Below, in pieces: positions 1-9,072 of a DNA stretch of 64,000 nucleotides. Within the stretch, counting starts at the first letter, position 1; every line of letters begins with the position of its first letter. The notes below the pieces were generated by a model that saw nothing but the letters and a program-made list of their open reading frames with translations, made no database searches and was not told where the DNA came from. A program made the position numbers and the translations under genes. The DNA comes from Caballeronia sp. SEWSISQ10-4 2 (lineage in GTDB: Bacteria; Pseudomonadota; Gammaproteobacteria; Burkholderiales; Burkholderiaceae). Location: contig NZ_JALPRJ010000001.1 in the NCBI RefSeq assembly GCF_030464885.1, positions 124,001 to 188,000 on the forward strand, given 5' to 3'.

Positions 1-425
1 GCTTCGAGGATCGCTGGCAAGGAATGCAGACGCAGGATCTGGCGAGCGAAGTCGGCGACTTCGTGCTCAAACGTGCGGACGGAGAGTGGGCGTATCAACT
101 GGCGGTTGTCATCGACGATGCGCATGCGCGCATTACACACGTCGTGCGCGGCGCCGATCTGCTGGACTCGACCGCGCGCCAGCTTTACTTGCAGCGCTGT
201 CTGGGTGTTCCGACGCCAACCTATTTGCACGTACCCGTAGTGGTGAACGAGTACGGAGAGAAACTCAGCAAGCAAACGGGCGCCACGGCGCTGTATCGCG
301 GGGCGCCGGTGGAGACACTTACGCAAGCGGCCAGGCATCTCGGTCTGGACCCTGCTCCGGCAGCATCGCTCGAAGCGTTTTACTCCGATGCAACGGCGCA
401 ATGGGCCAAGCGTTTTGGACCTTAG
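1..425 (+). CDS. gluQ: Glutamyl-Q tRNA(Asp) synthetase, 3' part
   Basis: This is the C-terminal part of a glutamyl-Q tRNA(Asp) synthetase, a truncated GluRS paralogue that charges the queuosine base of tRNA(Asp) with glutamate. The reading frame is already open at base 3, so the true start lies left of the window. Visible are the class I synthetase core stretches [17 protein letters not shown] and [11 protein letters not shown], followed by a KLSKQTGA segment that corresponds to the KMSKS loop. Stop at 423-425. A bidirectional hairpin terminator follows. The family assignment is firm; only the truncation limits it. Confidence 0.9.
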   Translation, partial: FEDRWQGMQTQDLASEVGDFVLKRADGEWAYQLAVVIDDAHARITHVVRGADLLDSTARQLYLQRCLGVPTPTYLHVPVVVNEYGEKLSKQTGATALYRGAPVETLTQAARHLGLDPAPAASLEAFYSDATAQWAKRFGP

Positions 426-466
426 CTCGCTGAGCTGATTGCTGCAGTTCTTCTCCACGCCAAAAA

Positions 467-496
467 GCAAAAAGCGGCATCGCTGCCGCTTTTTGC
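467..496. terminator. Bidirectional rho-independent terminator
   Basis: A perfect 13-bp inverted repeat (arms 467-479 and 484-496, 4-base loop) carries an A-run on one side and a T-run on the other. It lies between the convergent gluQ and rhlE genes and can serve both. Confidence 0.85.
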
Positions 497-509
497 TTTC
501 CCGGCCGAA

Positions 510-533
510 AGTCAGCCAGTCAGCCAGTCAGCC
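510..533. repeat. Three tandem copies of an 8-bp unit
   Basis: AGTCAGCC is repeated three times exactly at 510-533, between the terminator and the rhlE stop codon. It is non-coding, and length variation between strains would be expected. Confidence 0.8.
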
Positions 534-547
534 GAAATCCCGAACCA

Positions 548-2131
548 TCAAGACCCCGACGGCGTCCTACGCGGCATACCCAAGCCACCCAGCAACGCAG
601 CCAGCGGCTGGCGCGGCGTGTTCTTCCGTTCGGCTTCCGCCGCTGCGTCGTCTTGTGTTTTTCTCGTCGATGCCGCCGACGGTACATACGGCTTCAGGAA
701 GAAGTCATCGATAGGTTGCTGACGCGTATGCGAACGTTCGAACGACGTCGAACGCCGACGCGGTTCCTCGCTACGCGCATGCCGATGTTCACCGCGCTCC
801 GGCCGGCCCGATCGCTCTTCACGACGGGGAGACGAAGACGACTCGCGCCGCACCGGCACCTCAACCTTCAGCACCATCACTTCGAGCGGCCGCTTGATCA
901 GCTTTTCGATATCGGCGAGTTGTTTCCGCTCGTTCGGGCTGCACAGCGACAATGCGTCACCCGTTGCCCCCGCGCGTCCCGTACGACCGATCCGGTGAAC
1001 GTAATCTTCAGCGCTGAACGGCAGATCGAAGTTGATCACTGCCGGCAAGTCGGTGATGTCGAGACCCCGAGCGGCGACATCGGTTGCAACCAGCGCTTCG
1101 ATTTCACCCTTCTTGAACGCATCGAGCGCTTGCATCCGCTCGCCCTGCGTACGGTCGCCGTGAATCGCCGTTGCGACGATTCCATCTTTTTCCAGCACGC
1201 GCGCCAAGCGGCTTGCGCCAATCTTGCTGTTACAGAACACCAGCACCTGTTTCAGGCCGCGCTCACGAATCAGTTGCGTCACCGCGCCTGATTTATCGCT
1301 TTCGGCCACTTCGAAAACAATCTGCCGAACGTTCGCGTTCGTGGAATTGCTGCGCGCGACTTCGATAGTCTGCGGACTGCGCAAATAAGTCGCCGCAAGT
1401 TTCTTGATTTCGCCCGAGAACGTAGCGGAGAACAGCAGCGTCTGACGATCCTTCGGCAGCAAATTCAAAATGCGCTGCAGGTCCGGCAGGAAACCCATGT
1501 CGAGCATCCGGTCAGCTTCGTCGAGAACGAGAATCTGCACCTGGCCGAGATTCAGCGTCTTTTGCTGAACGTGATCGAGCAACCGTCCGGGCGTAGCGAT
1601 CAGAATTTCCACGCCGCGCCGCAGCGCTTCCGATTGCGGGTTCATGTCGACACCGCCGAACACCACCGTGCTGCGCAACGGCGTGTGTTTGGAGTACGCC
1701 TGCACGTTGGCGGCGACCTGGTCGGCGAGTTCGCGCGTTGGCGTGAGAATCAGCGCGCGCACCGGGTGGCGGGCGGGCGATGCGCTCGTGCTCGCCATGG
1801 GCAGCAGGCGCTGGATGATCGGCAGCGAAAAGCTCGCGGTCTTGCCTGTGCCGGTTTGCGCGGCGCCCATCATGTCGCGGCCGGCCAGCACCACGGGAAT
1901 CGCCTGCGCCTGGATCGGCGTGGGGATCGTGTAACCGGAATCGACCACCGCTCGCAGGATGTCGGGGGACAGGCCGAACTGGTCGAACGTGGGCACGGGA
2001 CCGGGCACCGCGGATTCAGTGGCGCCCAACTCGAGCGCGGCGTGAATCGCTTGAACTTCAGTGCTGGAATCAGCCCCGGGTGCGGCGTCGGATGAAGCGG
2101 CGGACGGGTTCGTGGCGACGGAATCGGACAT
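548..2131 (-). CDS. rhlE: DEAD-box ATP-dependent RNA helicase RhlE
   Basis: A 527-residue DEAD-box helicase that unwinds RNA duplexes, expected in ribosome assembly and RNA decay. In order: a 45-residue A/S-rich N-terminal extension, the Q motif (PTPIQAQAIP about 70-79), Walker A AQTGTGKT (91-98), PTRELA (131-136), TPGR (180-183), DEAD (204-207), SAT (235-237), and HRIGRTGR (379-386). The last 100 residues are Arg/Ser-rich and basic, as is usual for RhlE tails, and probably bind RNA non-specifically. Monocistronic, convergent with gluQ. RhlE is preferred over other DEAD proteins because of its domain spacing and tail. Confidence 0.92.
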   Translation of the reverse strand: MSDSVATNPSAASSDAAPGADSSTEVQAIHAALELGATESAVPGPVPTFDQFGLSPDILRAVVDSGYTIPTPIQAQAIPVVLAGRDMMGAAQTGTGKTASFSLPIIQRLLPMASTSASPARHPVRALILTPTRELADQVAANVQAYSKHTPLRSTVVFGGVDMNPQSEALRRGVEILIATPGRLLDHVQQKTLNLGQVQILVLDEADRMLDMGFLPDLQRILNLLPKDRQTLLFSATFSGEIKKLAATYLRSPQTIEVARSNSTNANVRQIVFEVAESDKSGAVTQLIRERGLKQVLVFCNSKIGASRLARVLEKDGIVATAIHGDRTQGERMQALDAFKKGEIEALVATDVAARGLDITDLPAVINFDLPFSAEDYVHRIGRTGRAGATGDALSLCSPNERKQLADIEKLIKRPLEVMVLKVEVPVRRESSSSPRREERSGRPERGEHRHARSEEPRRRSTSFERSHTRQQPIDDFFLKPYVPSAASTRKTQDDAAAEAERKNTPRQPLAALLGGLGMPRRTPSGS

Positions 2132-2618
2132 GGTGACTTTGGTGGCTTTCGCTTTCGCTAAAAATGCGCCGGAGCGGCGCGCGAGCGGTCATTCCACCGC
2201 TCATGGACATCGGATGAGAAGCCGCGCGTTTCGTCGATGCAACCGGCAAACGACGATCAACGCGCGGACTTCGGATCCGCAGGGTTTCGATCGCTGCGAA
2301 TCCTCGCTTGATCCGGTCTGACACAACCGGATGGCGTAGTACATAGGGCTAGTACAAACGGCTATGAATCAGCTAAAAACCGGCTAGCGAGTACTTGTGC
2401 TGCGTTGCCATGACGGCAACCGGCCTGGGACATGAAACACATCATGGAAAGCGATATGAAAGCACATCGATCCTGCCGGCTTCACGTCCCGCTCATCATC
2501 CGCGCCCGGTCCCGCCGCTTGAGGCGTTCGGAACAGGCGTTCGGACTACGGGAAAGCCGGCTATTGTAGCACTCCCCTGCTTGGCATCACTGCTCATTGG
2601 CCGCGATCGCTCAGGCGG
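2132..2618. other. Intergenic region upstream of rhlE
   Basis: About 490 bases without a convincing gene. It must contain the rhlE promoter and leader on the minus strand, but no clear promoter pair can be picked. Open frames here are short and lack ribosome binding sites. Confidence 0.5.
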
Positions 2619-2664
2619 CTCGTTGGCCCTGAAGCCCGGCCAGCCGGGCTTCAGGGCCAACGAG
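2619..2664 (-). terminator. Perfect 22-bp inverted repeat after the aldehyde dehydrogenase gene
   Basis: Arms 2619-2640 and 2643-2664 are perfectly complementary with a 2-base loop, starting 18 bases after the dehydrogenase stop codon. No T-tract follows on the minus strand, so this may be a 3'-end stabilising hairpin rather than a classical intrinsic terminator. Confidence 0.65.
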
Positions 2665-2682
2665 CACGGCAACTACAACAGC

Positions 2683-4140
2683 CTATTTCGCTTTAACCGC
2701 AGGTTTCGGCGCATCCCGCACGACCATCAAACGCAATTCCGTCATGTCCTCGATGGCGTATTTCACGCCCTCGCGGCCCAGCCCGGAATCCTTTACGCCG
2801 CCATACGGCATGTTATCGACGCGAAATGACGGAACGTCGTTGATCACCACGCCGCCCACTTCCAACTCGTCCCACGCAAGATTAACGTTCGTGAGGCTGT
2901 CCGTGAACACGCCGGCCTGAAGGCCGAAATCGCTGTCGTTGACTGTTTCGAGCGCTTTGCCGAAGTCGGTGAACTTTTCGAGGATCGCGACCGGCCCGAA
3001 CGCTTCCTTCCTGTACAGATCCTGATCGCGCTTCACGCCTTCCAGCAGCGTCGCTTCGAACATCGCGCCATCGACTTTGCCGCCCGCAATGATTTTCGCG
3101 CCGCTCGTCACCGCGCTTTCCATCCAGCCGGCCAGCCGGTTCGACTCGGATTCCGAGATCATCGGGCCGACAAAAGTCTTTTCGTCCTTCGGATCGCCCA
3201 TTTTCAGCGACTTGGTCTTGGCGATGAGCTTTTCGCGCAACGCGTCGTAAATATCGACGTGAACCAGGATCCGCTGCACGCCGATACAACTTTGTCCCGA
3301 CTGATAAAACGCGCCAAACGCCAGCCGGTCCACGACGTAATCGAGCCGCTCGGCCTGATCGCGATCGACAATCGCCGCCGCATTGCCGCCCAGTTCCAGA
3401 ATCACCTTCTTCTTGCCCGCTTTTTTCTTCAACTCCCAGCCGACCGCCGGTGATCCGGTGAACGACAGCAGGCGAAACCGCTCGTCGGTGGTGAAAAGAT
3501 CCGCGCCGTCGCGATGAGCCGGAAGGATCGAGAACGCGCCCTTCGGCAGATCGGTTTCCGCGAGAATCTCGCCCATGATGAGCGCGCCGACCGGCGTGCG
3601 GCTCGCGGGTTTCAGCACGAACGGGCAACCCGCCGCGATCGCCGGCGCGACCTTGTGCGCGGTCAGGTTCAGAGGGAAATTGAACGGCGAAATGAACGAA
3701 CACGGGCCAATCGGCACGCGTTTGTAATAGCCGTGGTAACCGGCCGCGCGCGGTGCGATCTCCAGATTGATCATGCCGCCGTCGATACGCACCGACTCCT
3801 CCGCCGCGACGCGGAAGGTATCGATGAGCCGCGTCACCTCGCCCTTCGAATCGTTGATCGGCTTGCCCGCTTCTATGCAGAGCGCCTCGGCGAGTTCATC
3901 GAAACGTTCGCGGAAACGCTTCACGCAATGATCGAGCACCGCCTGCCGCTGATACGGCTTGAATTCGCGCATTGCACGCTGCGCCGCGACGGCGTGGCCG
4001 ATAGCCGCGTCGATTGCCTTCGCGTCCGCCATTGCCACGCGGGTCGCGACTTCGCCGCTGAATTTATCGGTGACTTCCAGGTCCGTGTTCGCCGCGACGG
4101 CCTCATTCGCCAGGTAATACGGATAGGTTTTCTTCAGCAT
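2683..4140 (-). CDS. NAD(P)-dependent aldehyde dehydrogenase
   Basis: A 485-residue aldehyde dehydrogenase that oxidises an aldehyde to the acid through a thiohemiacetal. The catalytic Cys is in QSGQSCIGVQR (C285), the general-base Glu in VILELGG (E249), and the oxyanion Asn in SPFNFPLN (N154). The sequence is most like the branch that includes lactaldehyde, phosphonoacetaldehyde and sulfoacetaldehyde dehydrogenases, but the true substrate cannot be read from sequence. It lies 18 bases downstream of the acetolactate-synthase-like gene on the same strand, so the two are almost certainly co-transcribed and the ThDP enzyme may supply or consume the aldehyde. Complete, no oddities. Confidence 0.88.
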   Translation of the reverse strand: MLKKTYPYYLANEAVAANTDLEVTDKFSGEVATRVAMADAKAIDAAIGHAVAAQRAMREFKPYQRQAVLDHCVKRFRERFDELAEALCIEAGKPINDSKGEVTRLIDTFRVAAEESVRIDGGMINLEIAPRAAGYHGYYKRVPIGPCSFISPFNFPLNLTAHKVAPAIAAGCPFVLKPASRTPVGALIMGEILAETDLPKGAFSILPAHRDGADLFTTDERFRLLSFTGSPAVGWELKKKAGKKKVILELGGNAAAIVDRDQAERLDYVVDRLAFGAFYQSGQSCIGVQRILVHVDIYDALREKLIAKTKSLKMGDPKDEKTFVGPMISESESNRLAGWMESAVTSGAKIIAGGKVDGAMFEATLLEGVKRDQDLYRKEAFGPVAILEKFTDFGKALETVNDSDFGLQAGVFTDSLTNVNLAWDELEVGGVVINDVPSFRVDNMPYGGVKDSGLGREGVKYAIEDMTELRLMVVRDAPKPAVKAK

Positions 4141-4158
4141 GTCAGCCTCTCCATGAGT

Positions 4159-5811
4159 CTAAAGTTGCGCGCTGAGCCGTTTGATCTCGCGATTCAGCAC
4201 GCGCTCGTTATCCGAATAGTCGATAGGCACGTCGATCAGATGCACACCCGGCGTCGCGAAACATTCGCGGATCAAAGGCGCCAGCGCCTCCGCCGATTCC
4301 ACCCGGTGCCCGATCGCCCCGTAACTTTGCGCATAGGCGACGAAGTCGGGGTTCTGCAGCGTCATGCCGTAATCCGGAAAATTCATGTTTTCCTGCTTCC
4401 ATCGGATCATGCCGAACGCATCGTCGCGAAGCAGGAGGATCACCAGGTCGAGCTTGAGCCGTACAGCCGTCTCCACTTCCTGCGAATTCATCATGAAACC
4501 GCCGTCGCCGCAGACTGCCATGACGTTGCGGTCGGGGTGCACGATCTTGCTTGCAATAGCAGACGGCAGGCCCGCTCCCATCGAAGCCAGCGCGTTGTCC
4601 AGAAGGATGGAATTCGGTTCGTGCGCCCGGTAATAACGCGCGAACCAGATCTTGTACATGCCGTTATCGAGGCAAATGATTCCGTCCTTCGGCATGGTGT
4701 CGTACACGTCCTTCACGATGCGCACCGGGTATAGCGGAAACCGGTCGTCGTGCTGGCCCTTCGCGAGTTGCGCGTCGAAGTGTTCCTTGATCATCTTGAA
4801 GCGCGAAAAATCCCAGTTTTGCTCGTGCTCTTTCAACAATTCCTTCATCTGCCACACGGCGTTCGCGATGTCCCCCACCACTTCGATCTGCGGGAAATAC
4901 ACCGGATCGACCTGAGCGCCCAGAAAATTCACGTGGATCACGGTCTTTTCGCCAGCGTCGCCGCTGCGCATGAAAAACGGCGGTTTCTCGATCACGTCAT
5001 GGCCAATATTGATGATGCAATCGGCGTGATCGATCGCGCGATGCACGAAGTCGCCATCGGAGAGCGTGGCGTTGCCGAGCCACAGAGGGTGCGATTCATC
5101 GATCACGCCCTTGCCCATTTGCGTGGTGAAAAACGGAATGCCGATCTGGTCGACGAATTCGCGCAGCATCTTCGTCGTGGTCTTGCGATTTCCGCCCGCG
5201 CCGATCATCAGCAGCGGAAATTTCGCCTCGCGCATGGCATCCACGGCACGCGCCACCGCCTTTTCCTCGGCTATCGGGCGGCGGCTGAAGCTCTTCGGAA
5301 TCGGCGCGCCGTCGCCCTCCTCGTGTGCGACGTCTTCGGGCAATTCGAGGTGCACCGCGCCCGGCCGCTCTTCTTCCGCGCGCCGGAACGCCTCGCGCAC
5401 CGACGCCGGAATGTTGCCGATGGACACCATCGAACGTGTGTATTTGGTGAGCGGTTCCATCATCCGCACGACATCGACGATCTGGAAGCTGCCCTGCTTG
5501 CTCGACTTGATCGGCTTCTGGCCGGTGACCATCAGCATGGGCATGCCGCCGAGTTGCGCGTACGCGGCGGCGGTTACAAAGTTGGTCGCGCCAGGGCCGA
5601 GCGTTGCCAGGCAAACACCCGTTTTACCCGTCAGGCGGCCGTAAGTTGCGGCCATGAAACCCGCGGCCTGCTCGTGCCGGGTGAGGACCAGCTTGATTTT
5701 TGAGCGGCGCAGTGATTCGAGAAGGTCGAGATTTTCTTCGCCGGGGATGCCGAATACGTATTCGACTTTTTCTGCTTCCAGCGCTTTGACGAACAGATCC
5801 GATGCTTTCAT
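4159..5811 (-). CDS. Acetolactate synthase large-subunit family, ThDP-dependent
   Basis: A 550-residue ThDP enzyme of the acetohydroxyacid synthase/pyruvate oxidase superfamily. The N-terminal Pyr domain has the catalytic Glu in RHEQAAG (E47). The C-terminal PP domain has the metal/ThDP motif GDGGFMMNSQE. The length fits a stand-alone catabolic-type acetolactate synthase. I chose the ATG at 5809-5811 because homology begins at MKASDLFVKAL; a longer frame to 5892 adds 27 residues with no family character. No small regulatory subunit gene (ilvH) lies beside it, which argues against the anabolic IlvIH role. First gene of a two-gene unit with the aldehyde dehydrogenase. The exact donor and acceptor substrates are unknown. 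Confidence 0.85.
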   Translation of the reverse strand: MKASDLFVKALEAEKVEYVFGIPGEENLDLLESLRRSKIKLVLTRHEQAAGFMAATYGRLTGKTGVCLATLGPGATNFVTAAAYAQLGGMPMLMVTGQKPIKSSKQGSFQIVDVVRMMEPLTKYTRSMVSIGNIPASVREAFRRAEEERPGAVHLELPEDVAHEEGDGAPIPKSFSRRPIAEEKAVARAVDAMREAKFPLLMIGAGGNRKTTTKMLREFVDQIGIPFFTTQMGKGVIDESHPLWLGNATLSDGDFVHRAIDHADCIINIGHDVIEKPPFFMRSGDAGEKTVIHVNFLGAQVDPVYFPQIEVVGDIANAVWQMKELLKEHEQNWDFSRFKMIKEHFDAQLAKGQHDDRFPLYPVRIVKDVYDTMPKDGIICLDNGMYKIWFARYYRAHEPNSILLDNALASMGAGLPSAIASKIVHPDRNVMAVCGDGGFMMNSQEVETAVRLKLDLVILLLRDDAFGMIRWKQENMNFPDYGMTLQNPDFVAYAQSYGAIGHRVESAEALAPLIRECFATPGVHLIDVPIDYSDNERVLNREIKRLSAQL

Positions 5812-6001
5812 GGAGGGTCTCGCTTGTAGCGACGTGCACGATGAACGCCGTGCAAAAGACGGAAATGAAATGGATCGGCTGCTGCAAAGCAAGGCCGCGC
5901 GGCAGCCGCCCGTCCGTTGATTCGCGCGCGGTTTCCGCGCGCGAATACAACCTTACTCCCGATAGCCATTTGATGCTGTGGCGGACGGCGACCGGCATCA
6001 A

Positions 6002-6047
6002 ATGCAAAAAACCCGCTCCGATATGAACCGGAACGGGTTTTTTGCAT
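6002..6047. terminator. Bidirectional terminator after the mliC-like gene
   Basis: Perfect 14-bp arms at 6002-6015 and 6034-6047 with an extra TCCG/CGGA pairing inside and an A6/T6 run on the flanks. It lies 20 bases beyond the stop codon of the minus-strand MliC-like gene. Confidence 0.85.
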
Positions 6048-6066
6048 CATCCAGTGGGCCTGCGCT

Positions 6067-6477
6067 TCAGGTTCCCGTCTTGCAGCCGGCAAGCATCGGC
6101 GCGGCGTTGGGGTCGGCGGTATCGTCGGTGAGCGAACCTTCCGGGCCCTTCGTCCACCAGGTGTAGTGATCGCCAACGTATTTCGCCCCCGATGCCGCGA
6201 GCACGTTCACAAACAGCATCTTCCGGCCATCGACGGTCAGCAGCGCAAAACTCTGCTTGTTCTTCGTGTTCATGTACTGGACCGTCAGCGAATTGCCGCT
6301 GCTGCATTTGTAGCGCAGCGTGTTGGTCGTCGCCGTCTGAATCTGCGGCACGGTCAGCGGCATGGCGAAAGCCAAATGGGTCGCGGACATCAGGCACAGC
6401 GTACCCAACATACCCAACGTCAAGCCAAGCGATTTGATCGTTCGTTCGGAAACCGCTTTCATCTTCGCATCCTTCAT
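6067..6477 (-). CDS. MliC-family lysozyme inhibitor, secreted
   Basis: A 136-residue exported protein with a hydrophobic signal segment (about 17-37, ending AFA) followed by an MliC-type domain. The domain shows YKCSSGNSLTVQY, FALLTVDG and the ending YTWWTKGPEGSLTD, which is typical of inhibitors of c-type lysozyme. There is no lipobox, so it is predicted periplasmic rather than lipid-anchored. Two Cys (one in YKCSS, one near the C-terminus) may form a disulphide. ATG at 6477 has an AAGGATGG ribosome site; a second ATG five codons in is possible. It ends at a strong terminator. Confidence 0.82.
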   Translation of the reverse strand: MKDAKMKAVSERTIKSLGLTLGMLGTLCLMSATHLAFAMPLTVPQIQTATTNTLRYKCSSGNSLTVQYMNTKNKQSFALLTVDGRKMLFVNVLAASGAKYVGDHYTWWTKGPEGSLTDDTADPNAAPMLAGCKTGT

Positions 6478-6592
6478 CGTTCCATCCTTTTGTCACTTCT
6501 TGCTCAGTGAACCAGCCGTGCAACAGCCGATCTCCCGTTGCACGGAGCGGCGCCGAATTCAGTCCGCCGAAAAGCGGCGTCCTTAAAACACC

Positions 6593-6754
6593 TCAAGGAT
6601 CGATTACGTCAGCGCACACATCGGTCGGCGCAGCCGCCACGTGACCGACAAGCGGCACCATCTTCAATCCCGCCGATGCCACGCGGCACGGCGCCGCTGC
6701 AACCCCACATCCAGCCAACGTCGCGCAAAGCGCGACCATTGCACACCATTTCAC
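6593..6754 (-). CDS. Small lipoprotein, 53 residues, GTG start
   Basis: A 53-codon gene starting with GTG (6752-6754) and preceded by a clear GGAGG ribosome site six bases upstream. The product begins with a short basic and hydrophobic stretch and a lipobox LAGC (Cys16), so it should be a lipoprotein of about 38 mature residues with two more Cys (23 and 47). The mature part contains KMVPLVGHVAAAP. It resembles short Burkholderia lipoproteins that I recall as DUF6726, although I cannot check this. It lies 52 bases downstream of purT on the same strand and may be co-transcribed with it. Function unknown. Confidence 0.75.
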   Translation of the reverse strand: MKWCAMVALCATLAGCGVAAAPCRVASAGLKMVPLVGHVAAAPTDVCADVIDP

Positions 6755-6806
6755 TTGAAACCTCCGTGCCGCCCGCGAAAAGCTCGCCGCGAGCGGCGTG
6801 TTGCCG

Positions 6807-8057
6807 TCATCGAGTGGAGACGGGTCTTACCTTAGACGCGGCCAGCTTGGCGCGTTCCCGCGCTTCGTCTGTATCGCGTCCGGTTGCAAGCGCGACACCC
6901 ATGCGGCGCTTCGCAAAACTCTCGGGTTTGCCGAACAGGCGCAGGTCCGAATCCGGGACGGCGAGCGCCTCGGCGACGCCTTCGAACGCGACGCCCGCTT
7001 CGTCCAGTCCACCATAAATCACCGCCGATGCACCCGGTGCGCGCGGCGCCGTGTCGACGGGAAGACCGAGGATCGCGCGCGCGTGCAGGTCGAATTCGGA
7101 GAAGCGCTGCGTGGCGAGCGTGACCAGACCCGTGTCATGCGGACGCGGGCTGACTTCGGAAAACCAGACGTCGTCGCCACGCACGAACAACTCGACGCCG
7201 AACAAACCGCGGCCGCCCAGCGCTGTGGTGACTTTTGCCGCTACATCGCGCGATTTCGCTAAAGCCGCGGCGCTCATGGCCTGCGGCTGCCACGACTCCA
7301 CGTAATCGCCCGCCACCTGGACGTGGCCGATCGGCTCGCAGAAATACGTCTGCAAATTGCCCGTTTCCGGGCTGATCGCGCGCACGGTGAGCTGCGTGAT
7401 CTCGTACTCGAAGTCGATAAACCCTTCCACGATCACGCGCCCGTGATTGACGCGCCCGCCGGCCATGGCGTGCTGCCAGGCGGGTTCAATGTCGGCGACG
7501 CCCTTGAGCACCGACTGCCCTTTGCCCGAGGACGACATCACCGGCTTCACCACGCACGGAAAACCGATCTTGCCGATGGCCGCCGTCATCTCGTCCAGCG
7601 ACTCGGCGAAGGCATAAGGCGACGTCGGCAGGCCGAGCGTTTCGGCGGCGAGGCGGCGAATGCCTTCGCGGTTCATCGTGAGTTGCGTCGCGCGCGCAGT
7701 CGGGATCACGACGGCGAGCTGCTCGGCTTCAATTTCAGCAAGGGTATCGGTCGCTATAGCCTCGATCTCCGGCACGATCAAATGCGGCCGTTCGGCTTCG
7801 ATCAATGCGCGCAACGCCGCCCCGTCGGTCATGTCGATCACGTGCGAGCGGTGCGCGACCTGATGGCCGGGGGCATCGGCGTAACGGTCGACCGCGATCG
7901 TCTCCACGCCGAGCCGCTGCAACGCGATGATCACTTCCTTGCCGAGTTCGCCCGCGCCGAGCAGCATGACGCGCGTCGCGCCGGGCGTGAGGGGCGTGCC
8001 GATCGTGCCGGATTGAAGGGAAGAAACGGCGGACGCAGGGGACTTCGCGCTCTGCAT
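6807..8057 (-). CDS. purT: Formate-dependent phosphoribosylglycinamide formyltransferase
   Basis: A 416-residue ATP-grasp enzyme converting GAR, formate and ATP to formyl-GAR in purine synthesis. An N-terminal nucleotide-binding part has [12 protein letters not shown]. The ATP-grasp core has [30 protein letters not shown] and the metal-binding [23 protein letters not shown] region. The length is close to the usual 390-405. I chose the ATG at 8057 because a TGGAGC ribosome site lies just upstream and family homology starts soon after; the longer frame to 8213 is not supported. PurT enzymes make the folate-dependent PurN step dispensable when formate is available. Confidence 0.95.
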   Translation of the reverse strand: MQSAKSPASAVSSLQSGTIGTPLTPGATRVMLLGAGELGKEVIIALQRLGVETIAVDRYADAPGHQVAHRSHVIDMTDGAALRALIEAERPHLIVPEIEAIATDTLAEIEAEQLAVVIPTARATQLTMNREGIRRLAAETLGLPTSPYAFAESLDEMTAAIGKIGFPCVVKPVMSSSGKGQSVLKGVADIEPAWQHAMAGGRVNHGRVIVEGFIDFEYEITQLTVRAISPETGNLQTYFCEPIGHVQVAGDYVESWQPQAMSAAALAKSRDVAAKVTTALGGRGLFGVELFVRGDDVWFSEVSPRPHDTGLVTLATQRFSEFDLHARAILGLPVDTAPRAPGASAVIYGGLDEAGVAFEGVAEALAVPDSDLRLFGKPESFAKRRMGVALATGRDTDEARERAKLAASKVRPVSTR

Positions 8058-8344
8058 GGATGCTCCAGAAAAAGAGGCCTGATAAGCCCGCGATGTTAAC
8101 ACGCGGACCCTTGACCGGAGATGATCAGCGAGGGTTTTCCGGGCACGGGCGGGAATGCAGGACGTGGCGGGGAAGCTGCCCGTCAGCTCGTGTGAAGGCG
8201 TGTGTAAGGCCATTTTTGCTCCGTCGAACGGCCAGCCCGGTTAACTTTTCTTTACATGTTGCGATGCCGTTGCCGCAATCTGCCTTGGTCAATCTTAGGA
8301 CGAGTGCGATACCCTTACGGTTTTGCCAGCCCCAAGGAAATTCC

Positions 8345-8965
8345 ATGTCGATGCAGCCTTCCCGTTCGCAACCTGCGCGTGTTTCGGCGCGCAGCCGGGT
8401 CCATGCTGCGTTCCCACGTTCCAGGCCGTCATTTGCCGCCATGGTTTCGATCGTGACAATTGCTTTCGGCAGCGTGCTCGCCGGTTGTGCGATGCCAACA
8501 CATCCGGACAGCGCCGCGCCGCCGACCGATCCGTACAACCCCGCCGCGACCCAGCTTCTCGACGACACCCAATGGCAACTCACCAGTTGGGCTAACGCCG
8601 ACGGCAAGACGCGTCCGGTTCCGGCTAATTCGGGCGCGACTTCGGGCGCGACTTCGGGCGCTGGCGGCGAGCCAATCACTCTGAATTTTTCGACGCAAGG
8701 CGGTCAGCGCAAAACGAATGGCTTTTCCGGATGCAACCGTTACACGGGCACCTACGATCTGAGCGGCGGCAAGCTCTCGTTCGGGCCGCTCGCGAGCACG
8801 CGAATGGCGTGCGCGCCGGGACCGGGAAGCACGCTCGAACAACCGTTCTTGCAGGGCCTGGCTGATATCGCGAAAACCGGCGTGCAAATGCAACCGCCGC
8901 AACAATTGCAGATCACGCTCAAGAACGGCGATGTAATGACGTTCACACAACGCGCGCAGCCTTGA
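8345..8965 (+). CDS. META-domain (HslJ-like) lipoprotein
   Basis: A 206-residue predicted lipoprotein with signal segment 32-48 and lipobox LAGC (Cys48). After a Pro/Thr-rich linker comes one META domain, with TQWQLTSW, TNGFSGCNRYTG and FGPLASTRMAC as the diagnostic pieces. HslJ relatives are stress-linked outer-membrane proteins and some add to novobiocin or peptide resistance. A short internal repeat (GATSGATSGAG, from a 12-base DNA repeat near 8632-8665) lies in a loop of the domain. Start ATG 8345 has an AAGGA ribosome site. It is divergent from purT; the 287-base gap must hold both promoters. Confidence 0.85.
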   Translation: MSMQPSRSQPARVSARSRVHAAFPRSRPSFAAMVSIVTIAFGSVLAGCAMPTHPDSAAPPTDPYNPAATQLLDDTQWQLTSWANADGKTRPVPANSGATSGATSGAGGEPITLNFSTQGGQRKTNGFSGCNRYTGTYDLSGGKLSFGPLASTRMACAPGPGSTLEQPFLQGLADIAKTGVQMQPPQQLQITLKNGDVMTFTQRAQP

Positions 8966-9004
8966 GGTCGATGAAGGTTGGTTTGGAGGAAGGTTGAAGT
9001 TTGG

Positions 9005-9072
9005 GGGCGGCCGTTGGGTTCGGGCGACCGTTGGGTTCGGGCGGCCGTTGGGTTCGAGCGGCCGTTTCGGGG
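9005..9072. repeat. 17-bp tandem repeat, three copies plus a degenerate fourth
   Basis: The unit GGGCGGCCGTTGGGTTC occurs at 9005-9021, 9022-9038 (one mismatch) and 9039-9055, then a decayed copy to 9072. It sits in the 347-base stretch between the META lipoprotein and ftsK (8966-9312), which otherwise shows nothing recognisable beyond what must be the ftsK leader. Confidence 0.85.

Noticed and set aside
3514..4734. Long plus-strand frame opposite the aldehyde dehydrogenase and ThDP enzyme genes
   Set aside because: Antisense shadow caused by high GC3; composition is Arg/His-rich and no ribosome site is present.
8060..8344. Extended N-terminus of the META lipoprotein
   Set aside because: It would put the lipobox signal deep inside the protein; ATG 8345 has a good ribosome site.
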